Source of the DNA: Pseudomonas chlororaphis
GTDB lineage: Bacteria; Pseudomonadota; Gammaproteobacteria; Pseudomonadales; Pseudomonadaceae
NCBI RefSeq assembly: GCF_001921865.1
Contig: NZ_MSCT01000008.1
Span: forward strand, 372,001-436,000
Length of the DNA stretch: 64,000 nucleotides
Reading direction: 5' to 3'
The number at the start of each line of letters is the position of its first letter. The first letter of the stretch is position 1. A model generated the notes under the pieces. That model worked only from the letters and a program-made list of their open reading frames with translations, ran no database searches and was not told where the DNA came from. Made by a program: the position numbers and the translations under genes. This document shows, piece after piece, positions 1 to 7,572 of this stretch.

Positions 1-857
1 GCCGCGACGCTGTACATCACCAGCAGGGTGCGGATGCCGCCGAAACGATCGGCCAGGGCGCCGCCCAGGGGGCGCATCAGGCTGCCGCCGAACACGCAGG
101 CGGCGGTGTAGTAGCCGGCGGTGACCGGGCTCAGGCCGTACTGGTCGTTGAAGTAGCCGGGCAGGGCGCTGGCCAGGCCGATGAAGCCGCCGAAGGTCAC
201 GCTGTAGAAGAACATGAACCACCAGCTGTCGCGGTCGCCCAGGGCCTTGAAGTAGTCGGCCATGGATTTGGCCTTGGGCCGTTCCGGGGCGTTCTGGGCC
301 AGCCAGGCGAACAGCACCAGGGTCAGGACCAGCGGGATCAGGGCGAAGCCGAACACGTTGCTCCAGCCGAAGGCGCCGGCCAGCAGCGGAGCGAACAGCG
401 CCGCGAACACCGTGCCGGAGTTGCCGGCCCCGGCGATGCCCATCGCCTTGCCCTGGTGCTGCGGCGGATACCATTGCGAGGCCAGCGGCAGGGCCACGGC
501 GAACGAGGCGCCGGCCATGCCCAGGAACAGCCCCAGCAGCAGTGCCTGTTCATAGCTGTGGATACCCAGCCTCCAGGCACAGAACAGTGCGCCGATGACA
601 ATCACCTGGCCGATCAGCCCGGCGGTCTTGGGCGACAGGCGATCGGCCAGCAGGCCCATGGCGAAGCGCAGCACGGCGCCGGCCAGGATCGGCGTGGCCA
701 CCATCAGCCCGCGTTGCTGGGTGGTCAGTTGCAGGTCGGCGGCGATCTGCACCGCCAGCGGGCCGAGCAGGTACCAGACCATGAAGCTCAGGTCGAAATA
801 GAGGAAGGCCGCGAACAATGTCGGAGTGTGGCCGGATTTCCAGAAGTTTGAATTCAT
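1..857 (-). CDS. nasA: NarK/NasA-family nitrate/nitrite MFS transporter (3' end cut by window edge)
   Basis: Inner-membrane major facilitator that imports nitrate (possibly exchanging nitrite) for assimilation. The minus-strand reading frame starts at ATG 857 with a GAGG ribosome site about 9 bases upstream and stays open to the window edge, giving about 285 residues. The translation is strongly hydrophobic with repeated transmembrane segments. It carries an N-terminal WYLLGPLAVQIA segment and the glycine-rich GMAGASFAVALPLASQWYP stretch, which matches the nitrate signature of the NarK/NasA family. It lies downstream of nasS and nasT on the same strand, separated by a leader with a sigma-54 element and an antitermination-type structure. 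Family assignment is firm. Choosing nasA over narK rests on the assimilatory nasST context. Confidence 0.85.
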   Translation of the reverse strand, partial: MNSNFWKSGHTPTLFAAFLYFDLSFMVWYLLGPLAVQIAADLQLTTQQRGLMVATPILAGAVLRFAMGLLADRLSPKTAGLIGQVIVIGALFCAWRLGIHSYEQALLLGLFLGMAGASFAVALPLASQWYPPQHQGKAMGIAGAGNSGTVFAALFAPLLAGAFGWSNVFGFALIPLVLTLVLFAWLAQNAPERPKAKSMADYFKALGDRDSWWFMFFYSVTFGGFIGLASALPGYFNDQYGLSPVTAGYYTAACVFGGSLMRPLGGALADRFGGIRTLLVMYSVA

Positions 858-956
858 CGCGCACCTCAGCTGTAAAGAATCTCGAAAGGAGTCATGAGCT
901 TTTGCGTGGGGCGCCAGTACGGCCGCTCCACCGGCCCCGGGCTGTGGGGCCAAAAC

Positions 957-1005
957 GAAAAAACGCCGCAACCCGTTTCGCCTGGAGCGAGAAGGGTGTG
1001 CGACG
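957..1005 (-). terminator. Intrinsic terminator in the nasA leader (attenuator)
   Basis: On the minus strand, CGTCGCA (1005-999) can pair with TGCGGCG (970-964), with one G-U pair and a further CC/GG pairing inside. The stem is followed directly by TTTTTT, CG and TTTT. The 5' arm contains the GTCG that also forms the 3' arm of the upstream hairpin P2, so terminator and P2 cannot coexist. It sits about 100 bases before the nasA start, as expected for an attenuator opened by NasT. Pairing was worked out by eye. Confidence 0.65.
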
Positions 1006-1041
1006 TCTTTGTCGTAGGTGGGGCAACCGCCGTTGGTTACC
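1001..1041 (-). promoter_or_regulatory. Two-hairpin ANTAR (NasT) RNA target in the nasA leader
   Basis: Read on the minus strand, hairpin P1 (1041-1022) has the arms GGTAACC and GGTTGCC, seven pairs including one G-U, around a six-base loop AACGGC. Hairpin P2 (1014-1001) has the arms CGAC and GTCG around a six-base loop AAAGAC. Both loops have A at position 1 and G at position 4, which is the described signature of RNA bound by ANTAR-domain antiterminators. P2 overlaps the terminator arm. nasT, which encodes an ANTAR protein, is immediately upstream. Assignment is by eye and by context. Confidence 0.75.
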
Positions 1042-1055
1042 TGTGGCGATTACAA

Positions 1056-1071
1056 AGCCAGAACTGTGCCA
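1056..1071 (-). promoter_or_regulatory. Sigma-54 (RpoN) -24/-12 promoter element
   Basis: On the minus strand TGGCACAGTTCTGGCT carries the invariant GG and GC dinucleotides with the 12-base offset of the consensus TGGCACN5TTGCA. The predicted start, near 1045, lies just before hairpin P1. This agrees with NtrC/RpoN nitrogen control of nitrate assimilation in pseudomonads. No NtrC enhancer site was identified. Confidence 0.6.
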
Positions 1072-1117
1072 AGAATCTGGAGTGGGGGCTGTCGGTATTC
1101 GACCGCTGCGCGGTCGA

Positions 1118-1184
1118 TCGCGAGCCAGCTCGCTCCTGCAGGGGGAGACGCATGTTCATGTAGGAGCGAGCTTGTTCGCGATGG
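1118..1184. repeat. REP-like inverted pair (GTAGGAGCGAGC family)
   Basis: One arm (1118-1140) contains TCGCGAGCCAGCTCGCTCC. The opposite-orientation arm (1160-1184) contains GTAGGAGCGAGCTTGTTCGC. This is the widespread Pseudomonas intergenic palindrome. It lies just past the 3' end of nasT and upstream of the sigma-54 element. Confidence 0.8.
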
Positions 1185-1190
1185 CGTCCT

Positions 1191-1766
1191 TCAGCCGAGC
1201 AGCTCGCCCATGGCGATGATCTGCTCCGCCACCTGGATCAGCTTCTGCTGGCGGCTCATGGCCTGGCGGCGCATCAGGGTGTAGGCCTGTTCTTCGTTGC
1301 AGTCTTTCATTTTCATCAGCAGGCCCTTGGCCAGTTCGATGCGCTTGCGCTCGGCCAGCTGCTGGTCGCGCGCCAGCAGTTGCGCGCGCAGCGCCTGGTC
1401 GCTCTCGAAGCGGGCCATGGCCACATCGAGGATGGGTTGCAGGCGCTGGGCCTGGATGCCCTCGACTATATAGGCGCTGACCCCGGACTTGATGGCCTGG
1501 CGCATCACGTTCGGGTCGTGCTCGTCGGTAAACATCACGATCGGCCGCGGCTGGTCGCGGCTGACCAGTACCACTTGTTCCATCACATCGCGGCTCGGTG
1601 ATTCGGTATCGATCAGGATCACGTCCGGGCGCACCGTTTCGACGCGTGCCGGCAGGTCGATGGTCAGGCCCGATTCGTCGATGACCTCGAAGCCGGCTTC
1701 CGTCAGGGCCGCCTTGAGCCGACCGACCTTCTTCGCGGTGTCGTTGATCAGCAGGATACGCAACAT
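1191..1766 (-). CDS. nasT: NasT, ANTAR-domain antiterminator of nitrate assimilation
   Basis: Cytoplasmic RNA-binding regulator of 191 residues. Residues 1-120 form a response-regulator receiver-like domain with N8-D9 and D53 (in LIDTES) at the acidic-pocket positions. Residues about 135-190 form an ANTAR domain, seen in KRIELAKGLLMKMK and the helix QAYTLMRRQAMSRQQK. In the known NasS-NasT system, NasS holds NasT when nitrate is absent. Nitrate frees NasT, which binds a two-hairpin leader RNA and blocks termination. The gene follows nasS by 15 bases in the same direction and precedes a leader with exactly such hairpins. Length fits the family. Confidence 0.93.
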   Translation of the reverse strand: MLRILLINDTAKKVGRLKAALTEAGFEVIDESGLTIDLPARVETVRPDVILIDTESPSRDVMEQVVLVSRDQPRPIVMFTDEHDPNVMRQAIKSGVSAYIVEGIQAQRLQPILDVAMARFESDQALRAQLLARDQQLAERKRIELAKGLLMKMKDCNEEQAYTLMRRQAMSRQQKLIQVAEQIIAMGELLG

Positions 1767-1781
1767 GGTCTCGGGCTCCTG

Positions 1782-2993
1782 TCAGCGGCTGGCGAGAAGA
1801 GGGGAGCTGTCGCTCAGGGCATGCAGCTGGAAGCTGCGGGCGTAGGCGGCAGGGTCCGAGCCGTCCCACTGCTTGCCGTCGATCAACTGGCTGCTGCGCA
1901 TGTCCTGGCCCCAGGACGCGACGCCGACCGCGGTGGCGGCCTCGCGGTAGAGCTGCAACTGCTGGACCTGGCGGGCGACGCCGAGGTAATCCGGGTCTTC
2001 GCGCAGCAGGCCCCAGCGACGGAACTGGGTCATGAACCACATGCCGTCGGACAGGTACGGCAGGTTGACCGCGCCGCCATTGTGAAAACGCAGCGCGTGC
2101 GGGTCCTGCCAGCGGTTGCCGAGGCCGTCGGCATACTCGCCCAGCAGGCGCGGCTCGATGCAGTCCAGCGGCGCATCGAGGTAGTCGCTGGCGCTCAGCA
2201 ACTGGGCGGTGCCCTGGCGGTTCTCGCGGCTCTGTTCGATGAAGCGGCTGGCCTCGAGGATCGCCATCACCAGCGCCCGGGCGGTGTTCGGGTATTGCTC
2301 GACGAAGGCGCGGGTACAGCCGAGGACCTTTTCCGGGTGGTCCGGCCAGATCGCTTGGCTAGTGGCGAGGGTGAAGCCCAGGTCCTGGTTGACCGCGCTG
2401 GCGCTCCAGGGCTCGCCCACGCAGAAGCCGTCGATGCGCCCGGCCTGCAGGTGCGCGACCATCTGTGGTGGCGGCACCACCACGCTGTCGACATCCTGCA
2501 ACGGGTGGATGCCCTGGGCGGCCAGCCAGTAATACAGCCACATGGCGTGGGTGCCGGTGGGGAAGGTCTGGGCGAAGGTCAGCCTCGCCCGGCTTTGGTG
2601 CACATGTTTGTCCAGCGCTTCAGGACTGGTCACGTTCAGCGCTTGCAGGTCCCGCGACAGGTTGATGCTCTGGCCGTTCTGATTCAGGCCCATCAACACC
2701 GCCATGTCGGTGGCGTTGACCCCGCCGATCCCCAGGTGCACGGCGTAGATCAGGCCGTACAGGCTGTGGGCGGCATCCAGCTCGCCGCTCACCAGTTTGT
2801 CCCGCAGGTTGGCCCAGGACGCCTGGCGTTTGAGGTTCAGGGTCAGGCCGTAAGGCTGGGCGAAGCCCTGGGTGGCGGCGACGACCACCGAGGCGCAGTC
2901 GCTCAGGGCCATGAAACCGAGGTTGATCGCGGTCTTTTCCGGGGCATCGCTGCCGTTGACCCAGGCCAGCGGGCTGACGGGAAGTTCATTCAT
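1782..2993 (-). CDS. nasS: NasS, nitrate-sensing partner of NasT
   Basis: A 403-residue protein of the NrtA/CmpA periplasmic-binding-protein fold. It begins directly with cytosolic-type sequence (MNELPVSPLAWVN) and has no signal peptide, the feature that separates the sensor NasS from true transporter subunits. Segments such as SVVVAATQGFAQPYGLTLNL and GFCVGEPWSASAVNQDLGF match the nitrate/bicarbonate-binding family. ATG 2993 is preferred to upstream in-frame starts because the extra 54 residues are unlike the family. It is the first gene of nasS-nasT, divergent from pyrD. Confidence 0.9.
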   Translation of the reverse strand: MNELPVSPLAWVNGSDAPEKTAINLGFMALSDCASVVVAATQGFAQPYGLTLNLKRQASWANLRDKLVSGELDAAHSLYGLIYAVHLGIGGVNATDMAVLMGLNQNGQSINLSRDLQALNVTSPEALDKHVHQSRARLTFAQTFPTGTHAMWLYYWLAAQGIHPLQDVDSVVVPPPQMVAHLQAGRIDGFCVGEPWSASAVNQDLGFTLATSQAIWPDHPEKVLGCTRAFVEQYPNTARALVMAILEASRFIEQSRENRQGTAQLLSASDYLDAPLDCIEPRLLGEYADGLGNRWQDPHALRFHNGGAVNLPYLSDGMWFMTQFRRWGLLREDPDYLGVARQVQQLQLYREAATAVGVASWGQDMRSSQLIDGKQWDGSDPAAYARSFQLHALSDSSPLLASR

Positions 2994-3247
2994 GGGTGGC
3001 GCCGTCCCTAAAAAGCTTGGATAAAAAACTGCCATAAAAAAACGTCGTACCCGTGCGCCAGGCAGAGCCGGCGAGGTGACGACGCCTTTGTCTTGCAGCC
3101 CGCGCCGCCATTGGCCCGGGTGCTGATGACGGTTGTGGTGCAAGGCATATGCCATTCACCGTCGATTTCGCCGCGCGCCTCGCCTGCGAGCCCGATGCCC
3201 GGCTATAATCGCCGCCTCATTTCGCCGCCACCGAGTCAAGCCCGCCC

Positions 3248-4267
3248 ATGTATACCCTGGCCCGCCAGCTGTTGTTCAAACTCTCCCCGGAAACCTCCCA
3301 CGATCTGTCCCTGGACCTGATCGGCGCGGGCGGGCGTTTGGGCCTCAACGGCTTGCTGTGCAAGGCGCCGGCGCAGATGCCGGTGAACGTCATGGGCCTG
3401 GACTTCCCGAACCCGGTCGGCCTCGCAGCGGGCCTGGACAAGAACGGTGCGGCCATCGACGGTTTCGCCCAGCTGGGGTTCGGTTTCGTCGAGATCGGCA
3501 CCATCACCCCGCGTCCGCAGCCGGGCAATCCCAAGCCGCGGATCTTCCGCCTGCCGGAAGCCGAGGCGATCATCAACCGTATGGGCTTCAACAACCTGGG
3601 TGTCGATCACTTGCTGGCCCGGGTGGCGGCCGCCAAGTACAAGGGTGTGCTGGGGATCAACATCGGCAAGAACTTCGATACCCCGGTCGAGCGCGCGGTG
3701 GACGACTACCTGATCTGCCTGGACAAGGTGTATGCCCACGCCAGCTACGTGACGGTCAATGTCAGCTCGCCGAATACCCCGGGCCTGCGCAGCTTGCAGT
3801 TCGGCGAGTCGCTCAAGCAGTTGCTCGGTGCCCTTGGCCAGCGTCAGCAGGAACTGGCGGTGCAACATGGCAAGCGCGTGCCGCTGGCGATCAAGATCGC
3901 CCCGGACATGACCGACGAAGAAACCGCCGAGGTCGCGCAAGCGCTGATCGAAACCGGGATGGACGCGGTCATTGCCACCAACACCACTCTGAGCCGGGTC
4001 GGTGTCGAAGGCATGGAACATGGCGACGAGGCGGGCGGCCTGTCTGGTGCGCCGGTGCGCGACAAGAGCACCCACACCGTGAAGGTGCTGGCTAGCGAGC
4101 TGGCAGGACGTTTACCGATCATTGCGGTGGGCGGCATCACCGAAGGCAAGCATGCGGCGGAAAAGATCGCCGCCGGCGCCAGCCTGGTGCAGCTGTACTC
4201 GGGGTTCATCTACAAGGGGCCGGCGCTGATCCGCGAGTCGGTGGATGCGATCGCCGCGTTGCGCTGA
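3248..4267 (+). CDS. pyrD: Dihydroorotate dehydrogenase (quinone), class 2
   Basis: Fourth step of pyrimidine synthesis: membrane-associated, FMN-dependent oxidation of dihydroorotate to orotate with electrons passed to ubiquinone. It has 339 residues, the class 2 length. An N-terminal helix ([18 protein letters not shown]) provides membrane association. [10 protein letters not shown] near residue 60 binds [12 protein letters not shown] follows, and the [14 protein letters not shown] segment carries the catalytic serine typical of class 2. The C-terminal phosphate-binding [17 protein letters not shown] is present. Divergent from nasS and convergent with rmf, so probably its own transcription unit. 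No strong ribosome site is visible. Confidence 0.97.
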   Translation: MYTLARQLLFKLSPETSHDLSLDLIGAGGRLGLNGLLCKAPAQMPVNVMGLDFPNPVGLAAGLDKNGAAIDGFAQLGFGFVEIGTITPRPQPGNPKPRIFRLPEAEAIINRMGFNNLGVDHLLARVAAAKYKGVLGINIGKNFDTPVERAVDDYLICLDKVYAHASYVTVNVSSPNTPGLRSLQFGESLKQLLGALGQRQQELAVQHGKRVPLAIKIAPDMTDEETAEVAQALIETGMDAVIATNTTLSRVGVEGMEHGDEAGGLSGAPVRDKSTHTVKVLASELAGRLPIIAVGGITEGKHAAEKIAAGASLVQLYSGFIYKGPALIRESVDAIAALR

Positions 4268-4292
4268 GGCCGGAGCTTTTTGCGCGCCCAAT

Positions 4293-4316
4293 AAAAAGGG
4301 CTCCTGAAAGGAGCCC
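4293..4316 (-). terminator. Intrinsic terminator downstream of rmf
   Basis: On the minus strand GGGCTCCT and AGGAGCCC flank a three-base loop and are followed by TTTTTAT. It lies 87 bases past the rmf stop and lacks a T-run on the plus strand, so it serves rmf rather than pyrD. Confidence 0.75.
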
Positions 4317-4402
4317 CTGGGCCGCAGCCCGCCGTCCGGATGGGACGTGCGTGGTTAAGTCGTTACGTATTCAGATTTTGGTGTCGGAGTGTGTGCCCTG
4401 TT

Positions 4403-4618
4403 TTAGCCAACGGCGTGAAGTTCGTTGAGTCTGTGGATTCCCGCAGTGCCGGTCATACCGTCCCAGTTGTCGCCGCGTCCTTCTCGCCAGCCGTTGATCC
4501 AGGCTTGGCGTACCGACGGTAGAGTAAATGGGCAAAGCTCACGGGATTTGCCATGAACGCCATACTGATATCCGCGCAAAAATGCTCTTTCCAACGGATC
4601 ACGCTTAAGTCTTCTCAT
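4403..4618 (-). CDS. rmf: Ribosome modulation factor
   Basis: Small basic protein of 71 residues that binds 70S ribosomes in stationary phase and promotes formation of inactive 100S dimers. The sequence starts MRRLKRDPLERAFLRGYQYG and contains the conserved CPFTLPSVRQAWINGWREGR segment, which is near-diagnostic of RMF. The C-terminal extension (GMTGTAGIHRLNELHAVG) fits pseudomonad RMF. Single gene with its own terminator. In this genus rmf is under growth-phase control, but no promoter was resolved in the upstream gap. Confidence 0.95.
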   Translation of the reverse strand: MRRLKRDPLERAFLRGYQYGVHGKSRELCPFTLPSVRQAWINGWREGRGDNWDGMTGTAGIHRLNELHAVG

Positions 4619-5175
4619 AGGGTGTTTCCCTCACTTGTTGACTGTACTTATGTCCCGTCGACCTCGTTTGAGGCCGGGCAGAATGCTTCTGCCGTTGGTG
4701 CTCGCTGCCGGCGTCGCGAGCGTGGCGTTGGCGTCGTTGCGGCGCCAACCTGAGTTGATTTCTAACCAATGCGTCACAACGTGTGAATGATCGTTTTGTC
4801 ATAAGGACGTAACGATAATGGTGGTAAGGCCATAAGAATGGCCTGCCCCGTACCGGGGCAATCGGGCAAACCTCGCTATGATCAGCCTCTTACTGAATGA
4901 TGGGCTTAATGCTTTAGTGAGAATCCCATCCCGTTGCACTCGGGTATTATTCGATGAAAGGTCGAGTTATGACCTTTTGTTTCACTGACTTTTTTATCTG
5001 CCCCGGCATCTAAGCTTTTTTGACCCCAGCGGCTACCGCTAGCGGCGAGCTGAACGGCAGGGGCGGGACGGCACACATCCGTGCCACGCGGGCGCTCTTC
5101 AAGAAAAGCGCTTGATTGAAAACCGGGCGGACGATGCGTTGTCCGTTCACTTATTGCCAAAGGCCTTGAACTCCC
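4619..5175. other. 557-base intergenic region between divergent rmf and rlmKL
   Basis: No convincing gene. It holds a possible -10 box TATGAT at 4877-4882 without a clear -35. A hairpin at 4957-4980 (AAAGGTC, seven-base loop, GACCTTT) is followed by a T-rich stretch, which could end a short leader or small RNA. A GCCCCG/CGGGGC hairpin lies near 4843-4858. Short reading frames here have no recognisable protein character. Confidence 0.4.
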
Positions 5176-7446
5176 ATGTCGGATCGCTACGAACTCTTCC
5201 TCACCTGTCCCAAAGGCCTTGAAGGCCTGCTCATCGAGGAAGCCGCCGGGCTTGGCCTTGAAGACGCGCGCGAACACACCTCGGCCGTGCGCGGCATGGC
5301 CGACATGGAAACCGCTTACCGCCTGTGCCTGTGGTCGCGCCTGGCCAACCGGGTACTGCTGGTGCTCAAGCGTTTCCCGATGAAAAACGCCGAAGACCTC
5401 TACGACGGCGTGCACGACGTCGACTGGCAGGACCACATGCTGGCGGACGGCACCCTGGCGGTGGAGTTCAGCGGCCATGGCTCGGGCATCGATAACACCC
5501 ACTTCGGCGCCCTGAAGGTCAAGGATGCCATCGTCGACAAACTGCGCACGCCGACCGGCGAGCGTCCGTCCATCGACAAGCTCAACCCGGACCTGCGCAT
5601 TCACCTGCGCCTGGATCGCGGCGAAGCCATTCTCTCGCTCGACCTGTCCGGCCACAGCCTGCACCAGCGCGGCTATCGCCTGCAGCAGGGCGCGGCGCCG
5701 CTGAAGGAAAACCTCGCGGCGGCGATCCTGATCCGTTCCGGCTGGCCACGCATCGCGGCCAGCGGCGGCGCCCTGGCCGACCCGATGTGCGGCGTGGGTA
5801 CCTTCCTGGTGGAAGCGGCGATGATCGCCGCCGACATCGCTCCCAACCTCAAGCGCGAACAGTGGGGCTTCACTGCCTGGCTCGGCCACGTCCCGGCCTT
5901 GTGGCGCAAGTTGCACGAAGAAGCGCTGGCGCGGGCCCAGGCCGGCCTGGCCAAGCCGCCGCTGTGGATTCGCGGTTATGAAGCCGACCCACGGCTGATC
6001 CAGCCGGGGCGCAACAACGTCGAGCGCGCCGGCCTCAGCGAGTGGATCAAGATCTACCAGGGCGAAGTGGCGACCTTCGAGCCGCGTCCGGACCAGAACC
6101 AGAAAGGCCTGGTGATCAGCAACCCGCCCTACGGCGAACGCCTGGGCGACGAAGCCAGCCTGCTGTACCTCTACCAGAACCTGGGCGAACGCCTGCGCCA
6201 GGCCTGCCTGGGCTGGGAGGCCGCGGTGTTCACCGGCGCGCCGGACCTGGGTAAGCGCATGGGTATCCGCAGCCACAAGCAGTATTCGTTCTGGAACGGT
6301 GCCTTGCCGTGCAAGCTGCTGCTGATCAAGGTGCAGCCGGACCAGTTCGTCACCGGCGAGCGCCGCACCCCGGAGCAGCGTCAGCTCGAGCGCGAGCAGG
6401 CCGAGGCCGAGCAGGCGTCGCCGGCACCGCAGGAGCGCCAGTACAACAAGAACGGCAACCCGATCAAGCCGGTGCCAGCGCCAGCCCCGGTGGTCGAGCA
6501 GGCACGCCTGAGCGAAGGCGGACAGATGTTCGCCAACCGCTTGCAGAAGAACCTCAAGTTGCTGGGCAAGTGGGCCAAGCGCGAAGGCGTCGAGTGCTAC
6601 CGCGTCTACGATGCCGACATGCCGGAATACTCCCTGGCCATCGACCTGTACCACGACTGGGTGCACGTGCAGGAATACGCCGCGCCGAAATCCATCGACC
6701 CGGAAAAAGCCCAGGCCCGTCTGTTCGACGCCCTGGCGGCCATTCCGCAGGCGTTGAATGTCGACAAGAGCCGGGTGGTGATCAAGCGCCGCGAGCGCCA
6801 GAGCGGCACCAAGCAGTACGAGCGCCAGAGCGCCCAGGGCAAGTTCACCGAGGTCAACGAAGGTGGGGTGAAGCTGTTGGTCAACCTCACCGACTACCTC
6901 GACACCGGGCTGTTCCTCGATCACCGGCCGATGCGGATGCGTATTCAGAAAGAAGCCGCCGGCAAGCGTTTCCTCAATCTGTTCTGCTACACCGCCACCG
7001 CCAGTGTGCATGCGGCCAAGGGCGGGGCGCGCAGCACCACCAGCGTCGACCTGTCGAAGACTTACCTGGACTGGGCGCGCCGCAACCTGTCGCTCAACGG
7101 CTTCTCCGACAAGAACCGCCTGGAGCAGGGCGATGTCATGGCGTGGCTGGAAACCTGCCGCGACGAGTTCGACCTGATCTTCATCGACCCGCCGACTTTC
7201 TCCAACTCCAAGCGCATGGAAGGGGTGTTCGACGTACAGCGCGACCACGTGCAACTGCTCGACCTGGCCATGGCCCGGTTGGCGAGCGGCGGCGTGCTGT
7301 ATTTCTCCAACAATTTCCGCAAGTTCCAGCTCGAGGAAAACCTCGCGGCGCGCTATGCGGTCGAGGAGATTAGCGCCAAGACCATCGACCCGGATTTTGC
7401 CCGTAACGGCAAGATTCACCGGGCCTGGAAAATCACCGCCCGTTGA
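5176..7446 (+). CDS. rlmL: Bifunctional 23S rRNA methyltransferase RlmKL
   Basis: Fused enzyme of 756 residues that makes m2G2445 and m7G2069 in 23S rRNA (E. coli numbering) during large-subunit maturation. A THUMP domain occupies roughly residues 45-155. The RlmL methyltransferase follows, with the SAM motif DPMCGVGTF at 202-210 and the catalytic NPPYGERLG at about 316. A low-complexity linker rich in Q, E, P and A spans about 395-440. The RlmK domain has NLFCYTATASVHAA near 600 and DPPTFSNS near 670. Full length for the family. It stands alone and is followed by a terminator. Confidence 0.96.
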   Translation: MSDRYELFLTCPKGLEGLLIEEAAGLGLEDAREHTSAVRGMADMETAYRLCLWSRLANRVLLVLKRFPMKNAEDLYDGVHDVDWQDHMLADGTLAVEFSGHGSGIDNTHFGALKVKDAIVDKLRTPTGERPSIDKLNPDLRIHLRLDRGEAILSLDLSGHSLHQRGYRLQQGAAPLKENLAAAILIRSGWPRIAASGGALADPMCGVGTFLVEAAMIAADIAPNLKREQWGFTAWLGHVPALWRKLHEEALARAQAGLAKPPLWIRGYEADPRLIQPGRNNVERAGLSEWIKIYQGEVATFEPRPDQNQKGLVISNPPYGERLGDEASLLYLYQNLGERLRQACLGWEAAVFTGAPDLGKRMGIRSHKQYSFWNGALPCKLLLIKVQPDQFVTGERRTPEQRQLEREQAEAEQASPAPQERQYNKNGNPIKPVPAPAPVVEQARLSEGGQMFANRLQKNLKLLGKWAKREGVECYRVYDADMPEYSLAIDLYHDWVHVQEYAAPKSIDPEKAQARLFDALAAIPQALNVDKSRVVIKRRERQSGTKQYERQSAQGKFTEVNEGGVKLLVNLTDYLDTGLFLDHRPMRMRIQKEAAGKRFLNLFCYTATASVHAAKGGARSTTSVDLSKTYLDWARRNLSLNGFSDKNRLEQGDVMAWLETCRDEFDLIFIDPPTFSNSKRMEGVFDVQRDHVQLLDLAMARLASGGVLYFSNNFRKFQLEENLAARYAVEEISAKTIDPDFARNGKIHRAWKITAR

Positions 7447-7462
7447 GTGCGATTGGATCCAC

Positions 7463-7490
7463 AGAGCCTTGATTTCCAAGGCTCTTTGCT
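7463..7490 (+). terminator. Intrinsic terminator after rlmL
   Basis: AGAGCCTT and AAGGCTCT flank a seven-base loop and are followed by TTGCTCT. It lies 16 bases after the rlmL stop. The T-run is interrupted, so efficiency is uncertain. Confidence 0.6.
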
Positions 7491-7572
7491 CTAGCCAAAT
7501 TAGTGGCGAATAGCTATAACTCAATGCAGGCCCATGTGACGCTCACGTTCGCTGGCGTTATGAGTTTTGCTT

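Noticed and set aside
1156..2040. Minus-strand frame of 294 codons overlapping nasT and nasS
   Set aside because: Arginine/proline-rich out-of-frame shadow. nasT and nasS explain the region fully.
4605..4802. 65-codon minus-strand frame upstream of rmf
   Set aside because: Composition is R/Q/H-rich with no conserved motif and no ribosome site, and it overlaps the rmf start.
4906..7524. Minus-strand frame of 872 codons opposite rlmKL
   Set aside because: It is a shadow of the GC-rich rlmKL coding sequence. The translation is low-complexity and matches no family, while the plus strand has full RlmKL motifs.
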